Part shown: one piece after another, positions 31,690 through 39,843 of the stretch | Layout: each line of letters opens with the position of its first letter | Position numbering within the stretch: the first letter of the stretch is position 1 | From: a virus | DNA: 58,433 nt | Virus record (IMG/VR): IMGVR_UViG_3300025759_008281 | Location: 1 to 58,433 of that record | Direction: 5' to 3' (one strand) | Position numbers and translations under genes: made by a program | The notes under the pieces: generated by a model | Seen by the model: the letters and a program-made list of their open reading frames with translations, nothing else | What the model was told of the DNA's origin: nothing | Databases searched by the model: none

Positions 31690-32004
31690 CACCCAGTACA
31701 GACCAGACTCTGAACCATCCTCTTTGAGGACTGGCTCATGAGTCATTCTGAACCCAGGCATTTCTTGGCCTTGTTCCAAGCCAGAGAAATTCTGGTGCAT
31801 CTTTGAGTTGGCTTTACTCACTTGACCAGTTTCTGGATCACGTGGAGTGAAGACACCAAAGGTTGCACTTGAACCTCTTGAGCCAACTTCAAAACCTAAT
31901 GTGTCATTAGTTTTGATTGCTGTAAGAGGTTTGTCAGAAGTAATTACTGAGATGTTTCCAGTAGATGTTTTTCTGACCTTGTAAAAGTAAACTGAATTTG
32001 CCAT
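31678..32004 (-). CDS. Unknown, probably highly expressed early protein
   Basis: 108 residues from ATG 32004 (MANSVYFYKVRKTSTGNISV...), preceded by the CTAAATTTT leader at 6 nt; the longer frame to 32103 begins inside the untranslated leader and is rejected. Beta-rich, Gly/Ser-rich middle (GFEVGSRGSSATFGVFTPRD). Its codons are less AT-biased than its neighbours', consistent with strong expression. First gene of the minus-strand block after the divergent promoter region. Not recognised. Confidence 0.6.
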   Translation of the reverse strand: MANSVYFYKVRKTSTGNISVITSDKPLTAIKTNDTLGFEVGSRGSSATFGVFTPRDPETGQVSKANSKMHQNFSGLEQGQEMPGFRMTHEPVLKEDGSESGLYWVEVV

Positions 32005-32210
32005 TTTATAAAAATTTAGAGTTAATATTGTGTGGGGGTATCCCACTGTCAAAAAGTAGCCGGGGAGCAGAATTGTAGGACCCAACAAAAACTTAACACA
32101 CACAATTTTTATTTTAGGGAGGGGTATGAAAAATGTGTGATCAAGTGGGGGGGTTAATTGAAAAATTATGATTTTATTTGTATATTAATGTATAAGCAAA
32201 TGTATTAGTT
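32005..32210. promoter_or_regulatory. Divergent intergenic region between early and late blocks
   Basis: It separates all minus-strand genes from the plus-strand late module. It contains a GTGGG/CCCAC leader hairpin (32031-32045), G-runs GGGAGGGG and GGGGGGG on the plus strand (32117-32153), and the TTTGTATATTA motif near its right end. It is the natural place for divergent promoters and possibly a replication origin, but no iterons are visible. Confidence 0.5.
32177..32187 (+). promoter_or_regulatory. Candidate late promoter motif TTTGTATATTA
   Basis: One of four exact plus-strand copies (32177, 33814, 54474, 55789), each in a gap before a structural gene. This one is 24 nt before the ATG at 32211 and is followed by TATAAG. 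Confidence 0.5.
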
Positions 32211-32549
32211 ATGGCAGATGATTTTTTTGAAGGAACTGATTATGATGATTTGTCAGACCATGAAAAAGAAATGGCAGAACAAAAAATAATTGCTGATGCC
32301 TTTGAGAACTCATATAGGGTTATAACTAAGAAGACAACATTTGAGGATCTACTGGATGAGATGGCAAAAGGTCAGATTAGTGCTGCATTGATGGCACACA
32401 ATCCAGATGAGAATCCTAAGTTAGAAATATTAGAGAATATGATCTTGCATTTTAGTTCTCCTGACTATGAAGAGTATGAGAAGTGTGTTGAGTTGAGAAA
32501 TGAGATGAATAAGTTGTATCCTGAAACCATTGGAAAATTAATATTGTAA
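32211..32549 (+). CDS. Small acidic protein, first late gene
   Basis: 112 residues, acidic N-terminus (MADDFFEGTDYDDLSDHEKE), otherwise helical. Not recognised. Its stop overlaps the ATG of the following basic protein (TAATG), so both are co-translated. Acidic and basic partners could bind each other (inference). Confidence 0.6.
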   Translation: MADDFFEGTDYDDLSDHEKEMAEQKIIADAFENSYRVITKKTTFEDLLDEMAKGQISAALMAHNPDENPKLEILENMILHFSSPDYEEYEKCVELRNEMNKLYPETIGKLIL

Positions 32550-32764
32550 TGCCACCACGTAAAAAGACATCAACCAAGAAGAGTACTGCTAAGAAGAAGA
32601 GTACAGTAAACTCAGCTGGGAATTACACTAAGCCTACACTTAGAAAAAGATTATTTAGTCAGATTAAAGCCGGGAGCAAAGGAGGTAAACCTGGACAGTG
32701 GTCTGCACGTAAAGCACAAATGTTAGCTAAGAAATATAAAGCCTCTGGAGGAGGATATAAGTAA
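32549..32764 (+). CDS. Small basic Lys/Ser/Ala-rich protein, putative DNA-binding
   Basis: 71 residues, very basic N-terminus (MPPRKKTSTKKSTAKKKSTV) resembling histone H1-like tails, then SARKAQMLAKKYKASGGGYK, a C-terminal element common in marine phage and viral proteins near DUF5872 members. Likely a DNA-condensing or virion-packaged protein. Coupled by TAATG to both neighbours. Confidence 0.65.
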   Translation: MPPRKKTSTKKSTAKKKSTVNSAGNYTKPTLRKRLFSQIKAGSKGGKPGQWSARKAQMLAKKYKASGGGYK

Positions 32765-32940
32765 TGGGTATAGTTGAAAGGATTATGGCTGCCAATACAA
32801 AGAAGTATGGCAAAATATGTAAGAATGAGGATTGTAGAATGCATGAAGTATTCTGTAGATGTAAAAGTAAAACCGTAGAATATGGCAAAGAAGAGAGTAA
32901 AAGCACCAGCCGGATACCACTGGATGAAGAAAGGAACTAA
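32764..32940 (+). CDS. Small basic Cys-containing protein
   Basis: 58 residues from ATG 32764 (TAATG overlap). Contains CKNEDC...CRC (about 19-33), a possible zinc site, and a Lys/Ser-rich end. It overlaps the next gene by 59 nt in a different frame. Not recognised. Confidence 0.5.
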   Translation: MGIVERIMAANTKKYGKICKNEDCRMHEVFCRCKSKTVEYGKEESKSTSRIPLDEERN

Positions 32941-33040
32941 GTATATATTAATGAAGCATCCTGGAACTTTCGTACCTCATAGAGGGGCAAGTCTGTTTGC
33001 TCCATTTGATGTAATGAAAAAACATAAAAAGAATGGCTAA
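32882..33040 (+). CDS. Small basic protein
   Basis: 52 residues from ATG 32882, MAKKRVKAPAGYHWMKKGTK...RGASLFAPFDVMKKHKKNG. Strongly basic with a Lys-rich end. The stop overlaps the ATG of the DUF5872-like gene by 8 nt. One of four consecutive basic proteins. Confidence 0.55.
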   Translation: MAKKRVKAPAGYHWMKKGTKYILMKHPGTFVPHRGASLFAPFDVMKKHKKNG

Positions 33041-33275
33041 GAAGAAACAACAGAAAAGCTTGGACAGGTGGACTAAACAGAAATGGAGAACTGCTTCTGG
33101 TAAAAAGTCATCTGAAACTGGGGAAGCCTATGCCCCAGCAAAGACTATAGCAAAGCTTAAAAGTACTGCAGCAGGTAGAAAAAAACTAGCAGCAGCTAAT
33201 AAGAAAAAAAGAGCAGCTACCAAGAAAGGTAAGCAACATGCTAAACATGGTTTACATAAAGGAAAGAAAAGATGA
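33033..33275 (+). CDS. DUF5872-like basic protein
   Basis: 80 residues. SLDRWTKQKWRTASGKKSSE followed by TGEAYAPAKTI (about 9-40) is the pattern of DUF5872, small proteins found in phages and giant viruses. The rest is Lys/Ala-rich (KKKRAATKKGKQHAKHGLHK). Probably binds DNA in or for the virion; function not established. Stop overlaps the next ATG. Confidence 0.7.
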   Translation: MAKKKQQKSLDRWTKQKWRTASGKKSSETGEAYAPAKTIAKLKSTAAGRKKLAAANKKKRAATKKGKQHAKHGLHKGKKR

Positions 33276-33793
33276 GTAATTTTTTACAAGATATTATGGG
33301 GATGCTTTGGAAGAAGCAAAGAGTGTCACCCAAGAGAGATGATATTATTGGTATTGGAAGATATCTAAGCAAAGAGGAAAAGGTAAAGCCTAAACCTCAG
33401 ATCACTACTAAGGTGATAACCTTAGCAGATCTTAAAACGTTTGTAAGCACTGAGGGGCTTGTCACTCTAAAGCCGTATAATCTTATAGCTGGGGCTGGAG
33501 GATCTTCAACAATGCCTAGTAATTATAATTTGATTGACATATCTTGGGATGGTCTTGGGAATGGAACGTATGTTCTTAATTTACCACCAGCACCATCCTT
33601 ACCATATAGAAACATCAGAATCATTACAGATGGTAGCTTAGATAATGGTGCACAGGATAAGATTCAACTTACAGCAGCTCCAGGAGATAGTATAGATGGT
33701 GCAGCTGATTTTGAAATTTCTAAGAGATATGAAGGTGTATCTATTTGGTCTGATGGTACAGAGTGGATTGTGATACAAGCAAAAGCACATTAA
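33272..33793 (+). CDS. Virion-associated protein, beta-rich
   Basis: 173 residues. Basic helical N-terminus, then a beta-rich C-terminal domain (NGTYVLNLPPAPSLPYRNIR, IITDGSLDNG, WSDGTEWIVIQ) of the type seen at the tips of phage fibres, often carrying a GTYxL...W-xx-W pattern. Likely an appendage protein. Followed by the TTTGTATATTA motif. Confidence 0.55.
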   Translation: MSNFLQDIMGMLWKKQRVSPKRDDIIGIGRYLSKEEKVKPKPQITTKVITLADLKTFVSTEGLVTLKPYNLIAGAGGSSTMPSNYNLIDISWDGLGNGTYVLNLPPAPSLPYRNIRIITDGSLDNGAQDKIQLTAAPGDSIDGAADFEISKRYEGVSIWSDGTEWIVIQAKAH

Positions 33794-33813
33794 TTTTCAA
33801 ATCTAGCTAAGTT

Positions 33814-33824
33814 TTTGTATATTA
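33814..33824 (+). promoter_or_regulatory. Candidate late promoter motif TTTGTATATTA
   Basis: Exact copy followed by TAATATAG, 62 nt before the fibre gene at 33886; the 13 bases TTTGTATATTATA are shared with the copy at 54474. Confidence 0.5.
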
Positions 33825-33885
33825 TAATATAGAGCTAGTAAACAAGTATGCCCTGCATACATTATAAACAATTAAAAAATAAACA

Positions 33886-36099
33886 ATGGTTCCTTATAGA
33901 CAGAGAGTCCAGGCCTACCTGACCAAGAGTGTAGATAGCCTATTCCGTACAATACAATTCTCTAACGGTGTTGTTAGAGCAATGGATAAAGTTGTATTAT
34001 CAGATTTAAAAGATGTATCAAACACAGCACCAGGAGATGGTGATGTTTTAGAATGGAGTGCAGCCCAAGGTAAATGGGTTCCTGGTCCAGGTGGGGGAGG
34101 AGTGATTCCAACTTTACAACAAGTAATGGATCAAGGAGCTGCCTATTCAGGAACTAATAACTTTAGCATGGCTTCTGCAACAAGTAATGTTACAGACCAA
34201 GGGTTTAATTTAGCTCTAGGAAATGCTAGTGGAAGTTTATCATCTGCCTCTGTATATGCAGCACAATCATTACACCATTTATCTACAGGAACGTCAGGAA
34301 CTGCAGAATTGGTTTTAGATGCTAACGGATCTGTAGACTTAAATTGGAAGAGTGGAGCTAATGCTAGTGGATTTACTATTGACGGAACCCAAATGCTAGT
34401 TACAGATGCTAATAACACTAAAGGATTAGAATATGCAGGAGCTTATAAAGGATTTTTCACTACTCATTCATTAGTAGATAAGGATTACGTAGATACTCAA
34501 ATAACAGGAATACCTGGTTTAGCTATTGGAAATCCTATTACTGGAGGAGGAGCTAATAGAATTCTTTATCAAAATTCAAGTCAGCTATTGACATCAGATG
34601 ACGATTTGTTATTTGATGGACTAGGGTTTGCTTTACATACAGCTATTGATAGTAATAAAGCAATGAGTTTGAATGGAGGTATTTCTTCACATTATACTAC
34701 TTTATATGTTCAACAAGGAAGTTCAGGTACTGCAAATAGATATGCTATTGAAGCTGTTGGTATTGCTGGACATGCATTTGACTCTGTAGGTATTAAATCC
34801 ACTGCTCAAAATACAAGTACAGGAGATGCTATTGCAGGAGAATTTTCTGCAACTGCACCTACAGGTTCAGGAAATGCTTATGGTATTAAAGTAACATCCT
34901 CTAATGTAGGTACTGGAATAGCTTATGGTATTTACCAATCAGGGACTACGGCTATAAACTATTTTGCTGGGCAATTAAAACTTGGTCACACTGCAGGAAC
35001 AGCAGGTCAGTTTTTAAAATCAGCAGATACAGCAGGTAATGCTGTGTGGGCTGACGTTCCAGCAGGTGCTACAAGTATTGGTGAATTATCAGATGCTGCT
35101 ACACCTGCAACAGACAATGTAGGATTAGGTAGTGGTGCTTTAAGTTCTATAACAACAGGAGATTACAACGTTGCTGTAGGTGTTAATGCAGGTTTAGGAG
35201 CATTAGGTGCTTCAAGAAATGTATTTATTGGTAATGATGCAGGCCGAAATGTTACAGGTAGAACAGATTGTGTAGCTGTTGGTGAAGGAGCTATGGGTGT
35301 AGGTACAGGAGGAAACACAAATATAGCTGTTGGTGCTAATGCTTTAAGTGGAGTTACTGGACAAGGTAACGTAGCAATGGGAAACTCAGCAGGTTCTAGT
35401 ATTACATCTGGAGGATTCAGTCTTTTTCTAGGACGTAATGCCAATGGGGTTAATACTCAATCATACCAAATTGCAATTGGTACAAGTGTAGTAACAACAC
35501 AAGCAAGTTCATTAGCTTTAGGTAGATCTGGTAGAATTTTATTACACGGAGAGTTTGCAACTGCTGGTAGAACTAAATTAGGTGTAAACTTAGGTAATAC
35601 ATACGTTACTCCAACAGCTAACTTACATGTAAAAGGTAATGCAAGTGATCCTACTACTTTTTTAGTGCAAAATGGTGCAGGTAGTAGTATACTACAAGCA
35701 AATCAAAACGGTAATATAGGTATTGGTAATAATACACCAACTGAAAAGTTAGATGTTAGTGGTAATTTAAAAGTAGATGGTCAAGCATATTCCTCTACAC
35801 ATACATTGACAGCAGGGGCTACAGTAACACCTGACTTTGATAACGGTAATGTACAAACAGTTACATTAGATCAAGCTACTACACTAGGTAACCCTACAAA
35901 CCTTAAAGATGGAGCAACATATATAGTTATAGTAAAACAACCAGCAGCAGCAAATCACACATTGGCATTTGGAACAGCTTATAAGTTTGAAGGTGGAACT
36001 GCACCAACAATAACAGCAGCTAATGGTGCAACTGATGTACTTACTTTTGTAAGTGATGGTACTAACCTATACGGAGCAGCAGCATTAAATTTTAGTTAA
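33886..36099 (+). CDS. Tail fibre/appendage protein with YadA-like head repeats
   Basis: 737 residues. N-terminal RVQAYLTKSVDSLFRTIQFS (about 6-25) resembles the N-terminus of the protein at 37556 and is probably a virion anchor. The middle is Gly/Ala/Ser-rich beta structure. Residues about 405-550 contain repeated N-V-A-V/I-G-x-x-A-G/A units (NVGLGSGALSSITTGDYNVA, NVFIGNDAGRN, NIAVGANALSG, NVAMGNSAGS), as in trimeric YadA-head and phage fibre repeats. The C-terminal ~90 residues form a separate beta domain. It likely forms a trimeric receptor-binding fibre on the virion. No intramolecular chaperone protease was recognised. Confidence 0.75.
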   Translation: MVPYRQRVQAYLTKSVDSLFRTIQFSNGVVRAMDKVVLSDLKDVSNTAPGDGDVLEWSAAQGKWVPGPGGGGVIPTLQQVMDQGAAYSGTNNFSMASATSNVTDQGFNLALGNASGSLSSASVYAAQSLHHLSTGTSGTAELVLDANGSVDLNWKSGANASGFTIDGTQMLVTDANNTKGLEYAGAYKGFFTTHSLVDKDYVDTQITGIPGLAIGNPITGGGANRILYQNSSQLLTSDDDLLFDGLGFALHTAIDSNKAMSLNGGISSHYTTLYVQQGSSGTANRYAIEAVGIAGHAFDSVGIKSTAQNTSTGDAIAGEFSATAPTGSGNAYGIKVTSSNVGTGIAYGIYQSGTTAINYFAGQLKLGHTAGTAGQFLKSADTAGNAVWADVPAGATSIGELSDAATPATDNVGLGSGALSSITTGDYNVAVGVNAGLGALGASRNVFIGNDAGRNVTGRTDCVAVGEGAMGVGTGGNTNIAVGANALSGVTGQGNVAMGNSAGSSITSGGFSLFLGRNANGVNTQSYQIAIGTSVVTTQASSLALGRSGRILLHGEFATAGRTKLGVNLGNTYVTPTANLHVKGNASDPTTFLVQNGAGSSILQANQNGNIGIGNNTPTEKLDVSGNLKVDGQAYSSTHTLTAGATVTPDFDNGNVQTVTLDQATTLGNPTNLKDGATYIVIVKQPAAANHTLAFGTAYKFEGGTAPTITAANGATDVLTFVSDGTNLYGAAALNFS

Positions 36100-36116
36100 A
36101 ATATAAAAATAAAACA

Positions 36117-36437
36117 ATGGCATTATTAATTTCAAAATCAGAAACAGCATCATTAACTATTGAAGGAACCTCTATTGGTTTAGATAGTGTTTATGCAAGA
36201 ATTAGTCTCTCAGCAAACCAAGATGGTGTAGGAATGCAAGTTGTTCCTTATCACTATGAAAGTTTAGCAGCATTTGATGCAGGAGCAGCACCATTAAGTA
36301 TTGTAGGCATGGAGCCTGATTATCTTTTTAATGCTGATTTAGCAGCAGGAGAGACACAAACTATTTTATTAGCATCAGAAAAAGTTAAAGCTTCTTTAGA
36401 AGCAAAAGGATATACAGTAGAAATTGTAGAATTATGA
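36117..36437 (+). CDS. Small structural protein next to fibre
   Basis: 106 residues, beta-rich with Ala/Ser repeats and a C-terminal helix (EKVKASLEAKGYTVEIVEL). Not recognised. It follows the fibre gene by 17 nt and overlaps the lectin-like gene by 4 nt, so it is probably a fibre chaperone or cofactor. Confidence 0.55.
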   Translation: MALLISKSETASLTIEGTSIGLDSVYARISLSANQDGVGMQVVPYHYESLAAFDAGAAPLSIVGMEPDYLFNADLAAGETQTILLASEKVKASLEAKGYTVEIVEL

Positions 36438-37279
36438 TAACATTCCCAACATCATTATATGCCGGAGGTGATTCTGGTGGAGGAGGTTATACCCCTCCTC
36501 AAACGGATTTAGTAAGTGATTGGAATCCTGTTGCTGCTACCTTACAAAATTCTTCTAGTGGTGCAATAGCTGATGGAGAATTAGTTAGTAGATGGGATGA
36601 CAGCAAAACAGGCTCTAGTTTATACATGGACCAAGGTAGTAATGCAGCTATGCCTGAATGGTTTGAATCAGATTCTAATAGAAATAATAAACCATATATA
36701 AGGTTTAATAGAAATGCAAGTGGTAGTAGTACTGGAGTTACATGGCTTCAAACTAGCAGTCAATTTGCCTATGATGATTCAAGAATGACTTTTTATTTAG
36801 TAATTGATTATGACTCTAATACAGAGTCTTATACTGATGTATTTACTAATACTATTGATTCTGGATGGGATGAAGGTTTTAGTATTCATTCTCAATCTGC
36901 TGGAAGTATTCATGGATCTGTTGCAAGTTGGGCAAGCAATGATGTTACAATAAAATCTTCTTTTTCAAGCCCTAGAGTTATTGTTTATAAATTTAGAACA
37001 GGAACAACACCTTATTCTAATAGAGGAGGTTATACATTTGGTAGTAGTGTAACATGGAATAGTGATTCAAGTACTACTAATATGAACCAACCTAGACAGA
37101 ATTTAGGATCAAATTATTCTAGAGCTCTTTTAGGAACTGGTAGAAACAGCAGTGGTAATTTACCTTACTACGGTATGGGATTTAATTTGTATAGAATGCT
37201 GATATATGATGAGAATCATACAGATGCAGAATCTGAAGCAATCATGGCTGATTTAAAAGCAGAATATAATACTTTATAA
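36434..37279 (+). CDS. LamG/concanavalin-like lectin domain protein
   Basis: 281 residues. After a Gly-rich leader the chain has a jelly-roll pattern: LVSDWNPVAATLQNSSSGAI, VSRWDDSKTG, PYIRFN, MTFYLVIDY, and the closing MLIYDENHTDAESEAIMADL, a typical last strand plus helix of LamG/ConA-like domains. Such modules bind glycans. Likely an adhesion protein of the virion. Starts by ATGA overlap. Confidence 0.65.
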   Translation: MITFPTSLYAGGDSGGGGYTPPQTDLVSDWNPVAATLQNSSSGAIADGELVSRWDDSKTGSSLYMDQGSNAAMPEWFESDSNRNNKPYIRFNRNASGSSTGVTWLQTSSQFAYDDSRMTFYLVIDYDSNTESYTDVFTNTIDSGWDEGFSIHSQSAGSIHGSVASWASNDVTIKSSFSSPRVIVYKFRTGTTPYSNRGGYTFGSSVTWNSDSSTTNMNQPRQNLGSNYSRALLGTGRNSSGNLPYYGMGFNLYRMLIYDENHTDAESEAIMADLKAEYNTL

Positions 37280-37280
37280 T

Positions 37281-37556
37281 ATGATTAGATTAATTGTTAA
37301 AGATACTAAAGAAGAATTAAGGGTTGTTGAGCAAACTATAGCAGATGTTATAAATAACGGAAAGCCTTATCTACTGGAAGAAAACTGGTTGCAAAATATT
37401 TCTAATCCTAATAAATGGGCTATATGGGTAAATACACATTGGGAAAATGAAATAAAATCAGCAATAGGTCAAGAGGCTTGGGATAACTGTATAGAAATAG
37501 AAAATCAAGATCCAGATTGGTTTGAGCCAAAATCTCTTACAAAATTAGATAATTAA
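37281..37556 (+). CDS. Small protein, unknown
   Basis: 91 residues, mixed alpha/beta with several Trp (EENWLQNISNPNKWAIWVNT). Not recognised. Between lectin-like and anchor-type structural genes, with 1-nt spacing on both sides. Confidence 0.55.
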   Translation: MIRLIVKDTKEELRVVEQTIADVINNGKPYLLEENWLQNISNPNKWAIWVNTHWENEIKSAIGQEAWDNCIEIENQDPDWFEPKSLTKLDN

Positions 37557-38017
37557 TGCCCGTTCCTCACAAACATAGGGTTCAAAAATGGTTAACTGAA
37601 TCTTTGGATTCTTTGTTTGCTACAATGCAGTTTAAAAAGGCTGTAAGAAATGTACTAAAGAGTAGGCAGACCAAGGTGTCACAGTACACAGGTTTCTTAA
37701 GTAATCTAGAAAGAGGAGATGAAATTGTTATTGCTTCAGAGAATATTCAATATGCTACTGGAATACATGTACTAGGTACATTTACTGACAGTACAAAAGA
37801 GCACCTTAAAATGGTTGAATACTCTGTTGTGGTAACTGACACTGGCTTGGTAGGAGATAATGCCTTAGCTAAGTCCTATGTGGGTGGTGCAGGGGATGGT
37901 CAATTTGAGTACACCATCAATGGTGACAAAATAGAAGTAAAAGCTATAAATATAACTAGTACAAATCCTGCAAGGATTTTTAATTTATCATATAAAGTTA
38001 CAGTATTTTATAAATGA
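37556..38017 (+). CDS. Appendage protein sharing the fibre's N-terminal anchor
   Basis: 153 residues. The N-terminus (HRVQKWLTESLDSLFATMQF, about 7-26) matches RVQAYLTKSVDSLFRTIQF of the 737-residue fibre. The rest is a beta-rich domain. Probably docks at the same virion site. Overlaps the methyltransferase gene by 4 nt. Confidence 0.6.
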   Translation: MPVPHKHRVQKWLTESLDSLFATMQFKKAVRNVLKSRQTKVSQYTGFLSNLERGDEIVIASENIQYATGIHVLGTFTDSTKEHLKMVEYSVVVTDTGLVGDNALAKSYVGGAGDGQFEYTINGDKIEVKAINITSTNPARIFNLSYKVTVFYK

Positions 38018-38526
38018 TTGATCCCTATAGTATAGAAAAAGGTGTAAAAATTCAAGCCCCATCACCAGGGGGTACTTATGGAGAGTTACTTCAAGAGGGG
38101 GTGGATAAGTTTATTGAGATTGCAGGCATAGATGAAAACACTACTGTTGCAGATATAGGGGCTTGCATGTTTAGAGCATCTGCATATCTTGCTTTAAAAA
38201 CTAAAGCACAAGTTATAGCAATAGAACCTGTTGAAAAAAGGGTAAACTTTGCAAAAAAATACTTTAGTGAAATACCTAATTTAGAAATAGTACAGGATAG
38301 ATGCCCATGTGAGCTAGAAGATGTTGATGTTTATCTACTACATATGTGTGCATTTCCTGAAAAAACTCAAATAGAAATCCTGGACAGTATCCCTAAAGGT
38401 AAAGATATTCTTGTAAATGGGACTGTTTGTTTATCATACATGAGAAAGCATGATATTAAAAGGAAGTACATTAACATTCCAACTACATATACAATAGCAG
38501 GATTTTATTTTTTTCAAAAAAAATAA
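38014..38526 (+). CDS. Class I SAM-dependent methyltransferase-like protein
   Basis: 170 residues. TTVADIGACMFRASAYLALK (motif I, D-x-G-x) and VIAIEPVEKRVNFAKK (acidic ribose-binding motif II, E then following helix) are followed by DVDVYLLHMC (motif IV region) and a short C-terminal strand. The Rossmann pattern is clear although motif I is G-A instead of G-x-G. Placed among appendage genes, so it may modify a surface sugar or protein; DNA is also possible. Confidence 0.65.
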   Translation: MIDPYSIEKGVKIQAPSPGGTYGELLQEGVDKFIEIAGIDENTTVADIGACMFRASAYLALKTKAQVIAIEPVEKRVNFAKKYFSEIPNLEIVQDRCPCELEDVDVYLLHMCAFPEKTQIEILDSIPKGKDILVNGTVCLSYMRKHDIKRKYINIPTTYTIAGFYFFQKK

Positions 38527-38556
38527 ACAAACTTTTTATATTTAAACTTCTTTAGT

Positions 38557-38564
38557 TATATTTG
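38557..38564 (+). promoter_or_regulatory. Possible -7 box TATATTTG
   Basis: Matches TAnnTTTG in the gap before 38595, 31 nt upstream of the ATG; no clear TTTG partner upstream. The leader TTAAAACCAA follows at 38581-38590. Confidence 0.3.
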
Positions 38565-38594
38565 TTTTATTACTAATTTTTTAAAACCAAGAAT

Positions 38595-38933
38595 ATGACA
38601 AAGGTTAAAGAAATGCCTAATGTGGCAGAAGAAGTTGTAAATGAGGAAGCTACATTATCTAAGGAAGAATTAGAGCAACGTAGAAAAGAAATCACTACAT
38701 TTTACAAGGAGAACATTAAGAATCTTAAGGTGCAGTTAGAGTATGAGAAACTTTTAACTGATATTGAAAAAACAAGAGCTGAGAGACTACAAGCTCAAAT
38801 GTTTGTAGCACAGACATATGCACAACAAAATGCTAATGAAGCTGCTACTGGGAATACTTCAGAAGCTGCTGAAGAGTTTGAGACTGCTAAAGAAGGTAGA
38901 ACCCTTAAACGTAAAGCAGATGAAACTGCTTAA
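38595..38933 (+). CDS. Coiled-coil protein, unknown
   Basis: 112 residues, almost entirely helical and charged (LSKEELEQRRKEITTFYKEN, KVQLEYEKLLTDIEKTRAER). Likely an oligomeric structural or scaffold-type helper. It overlaps the amidase start by 14 nt. Confidence 0.6.
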   Translation: MTKVKEMPNVAEEVVNEEATLSKEELEQRRKEITTFYKENIKNLKVQLEYEKLLTDIEKTRAERLQAQMFVAQTYAQQNANEAATGNTSEAAEEFETAKEGRTLKRKADETA

Positions 38934-39843
38934 GCAAGGATTAAAAGGACCAGAAGTAGTTAAGCTACAGAAGTTGCTTAAGATAACTCCTGATGGTGAC
39001 TTTGGACCTATGACACATAAAGCTGTCATAAGGTTTCAAATGCACAATGAGTTACATCCTGATGGCATTGTTGGAAATACTACTTGGGGTATGCTATTGC
39101 ATGCTCCAAGATTATCCAATGAAGCTATTGATGAGGATACTGATGTAAGATCACAGTACTATACAACAAACTTTGACCAGACTATACATAGACATTACCT
39201 AGATAGTAATGAGTATTTAAAAAAACCTGGCAAGAATGAATATTTCTTTTTACATCATACTGCAGGAGGTTCTAATCCATACAACTGTATAGATCAATGG
39301 AATAGAGATAGCAGAGGTAGAATAGCAACTGAGTTTGTTTTAGGTGGTCAAGACCATAAAACAAGTAATGATGAGCATGATGGTGTTATGGTTCAAGCAT
39401 TTCCAGAAGATGGTTATGGTTGGCACTTAGGTAAAACTGGTTCAGGTTATATGAATAAGCATTCTATTGGTATTGAGATATGTTCAATGGGATATCTTGA
39501 TAATGATAATAGAACTTATGTGGGATCAAAGGTTGCAGATAATCAGATTATTACTTTAGAAGAAGCATTTAGGGGTAAACTTAGATGGCATAAATACTCT
39601 GACAAACAAATTGATGAGGTACATAAACTCATACTTTATATTCAAGAAAGAGATCAAATAGATATGAGAATTGGTCTCCAACAGTTTATAAAGAAATATG
39701 GTCCAACTAAAGCCTTTGAGTTTCAAGAGGATGCTTATTATGGAAAGATAAAAGGATTGTTATCACACACTAATGTGAGAAAAACAAAAATGGATGTGTA
39801 TCCAGATCCTAGATTAATTGATGTTATAATGAGTATAAAATGA
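38920..39843 (+). CDS. N-acetylmuramoyl-L-alanine amidase with peptidoglycan-binding domain (endolysin)
   Basis: 307 residues from ATG 38920. Residues 1-60 form a PG_binding_1 domain (LLKQGLKGPEVVKLQKLLKI, DGDFGPMTHKAVIRFQ, DGIVGNTTWGML). The rest is Amidase_2: FFLHHTAGGSNP (zinc His), YGWHLGKTGSG, HSIGIEICSMG and a C-terminal LLSHTNVRKTKMDVYPDP (second zinc His and the catalytic Lys). It cleaves the amide bond between MurNAc and the stem peptide. No signal peptide, so release needs a holin or it acts as a virion enzyme. The internal ATG is chosen because upstream sequence is an out-of-frame part of the coiled-coil gene. Confidence 0.88.
   Translation: MKLLKQGLKGPEVVKLQKLLKITPDGDFGPMTHKAVIRFQMHNELHPDGIVGNTTWGMLLHAPRLSNEAIDEDTDVRSQYYTTNFDQTIHRHYLDSNEYLKKPGKNEYFFLHHTAGGSNPYNCIDQWNRDSRGRIATEFVLGGQDHKTSNDEHDGVMVQAFPEDGYGWHLGKTGSGYMNKHSIGIEICSMGYLDNDNRTYVGSKVADNQIITLEEAFRGKLRWHKYSDKQIDEVHKLILYIQERDQIDMRIGLQQFIKKYGPTKAFEFQEDAYYGKIKGLLSHTNVRKTKMDVYPDPRLIDVIMSIK

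Noticed and set aside
32005-32103. N-terminal extension of the 108-residue gene
   Set aside because: It covers a GC-rich leader hairpin and lacks the CTAAATTTT spacing; translation looks non-protein-like (MCVKFLLGPTILLPGY).
34143-35444. Minus-strand frames inside the fibre gene
   Set aside because: Pro/Leu-rich artefacts produced by reading Gly/Ala repeats backwards.
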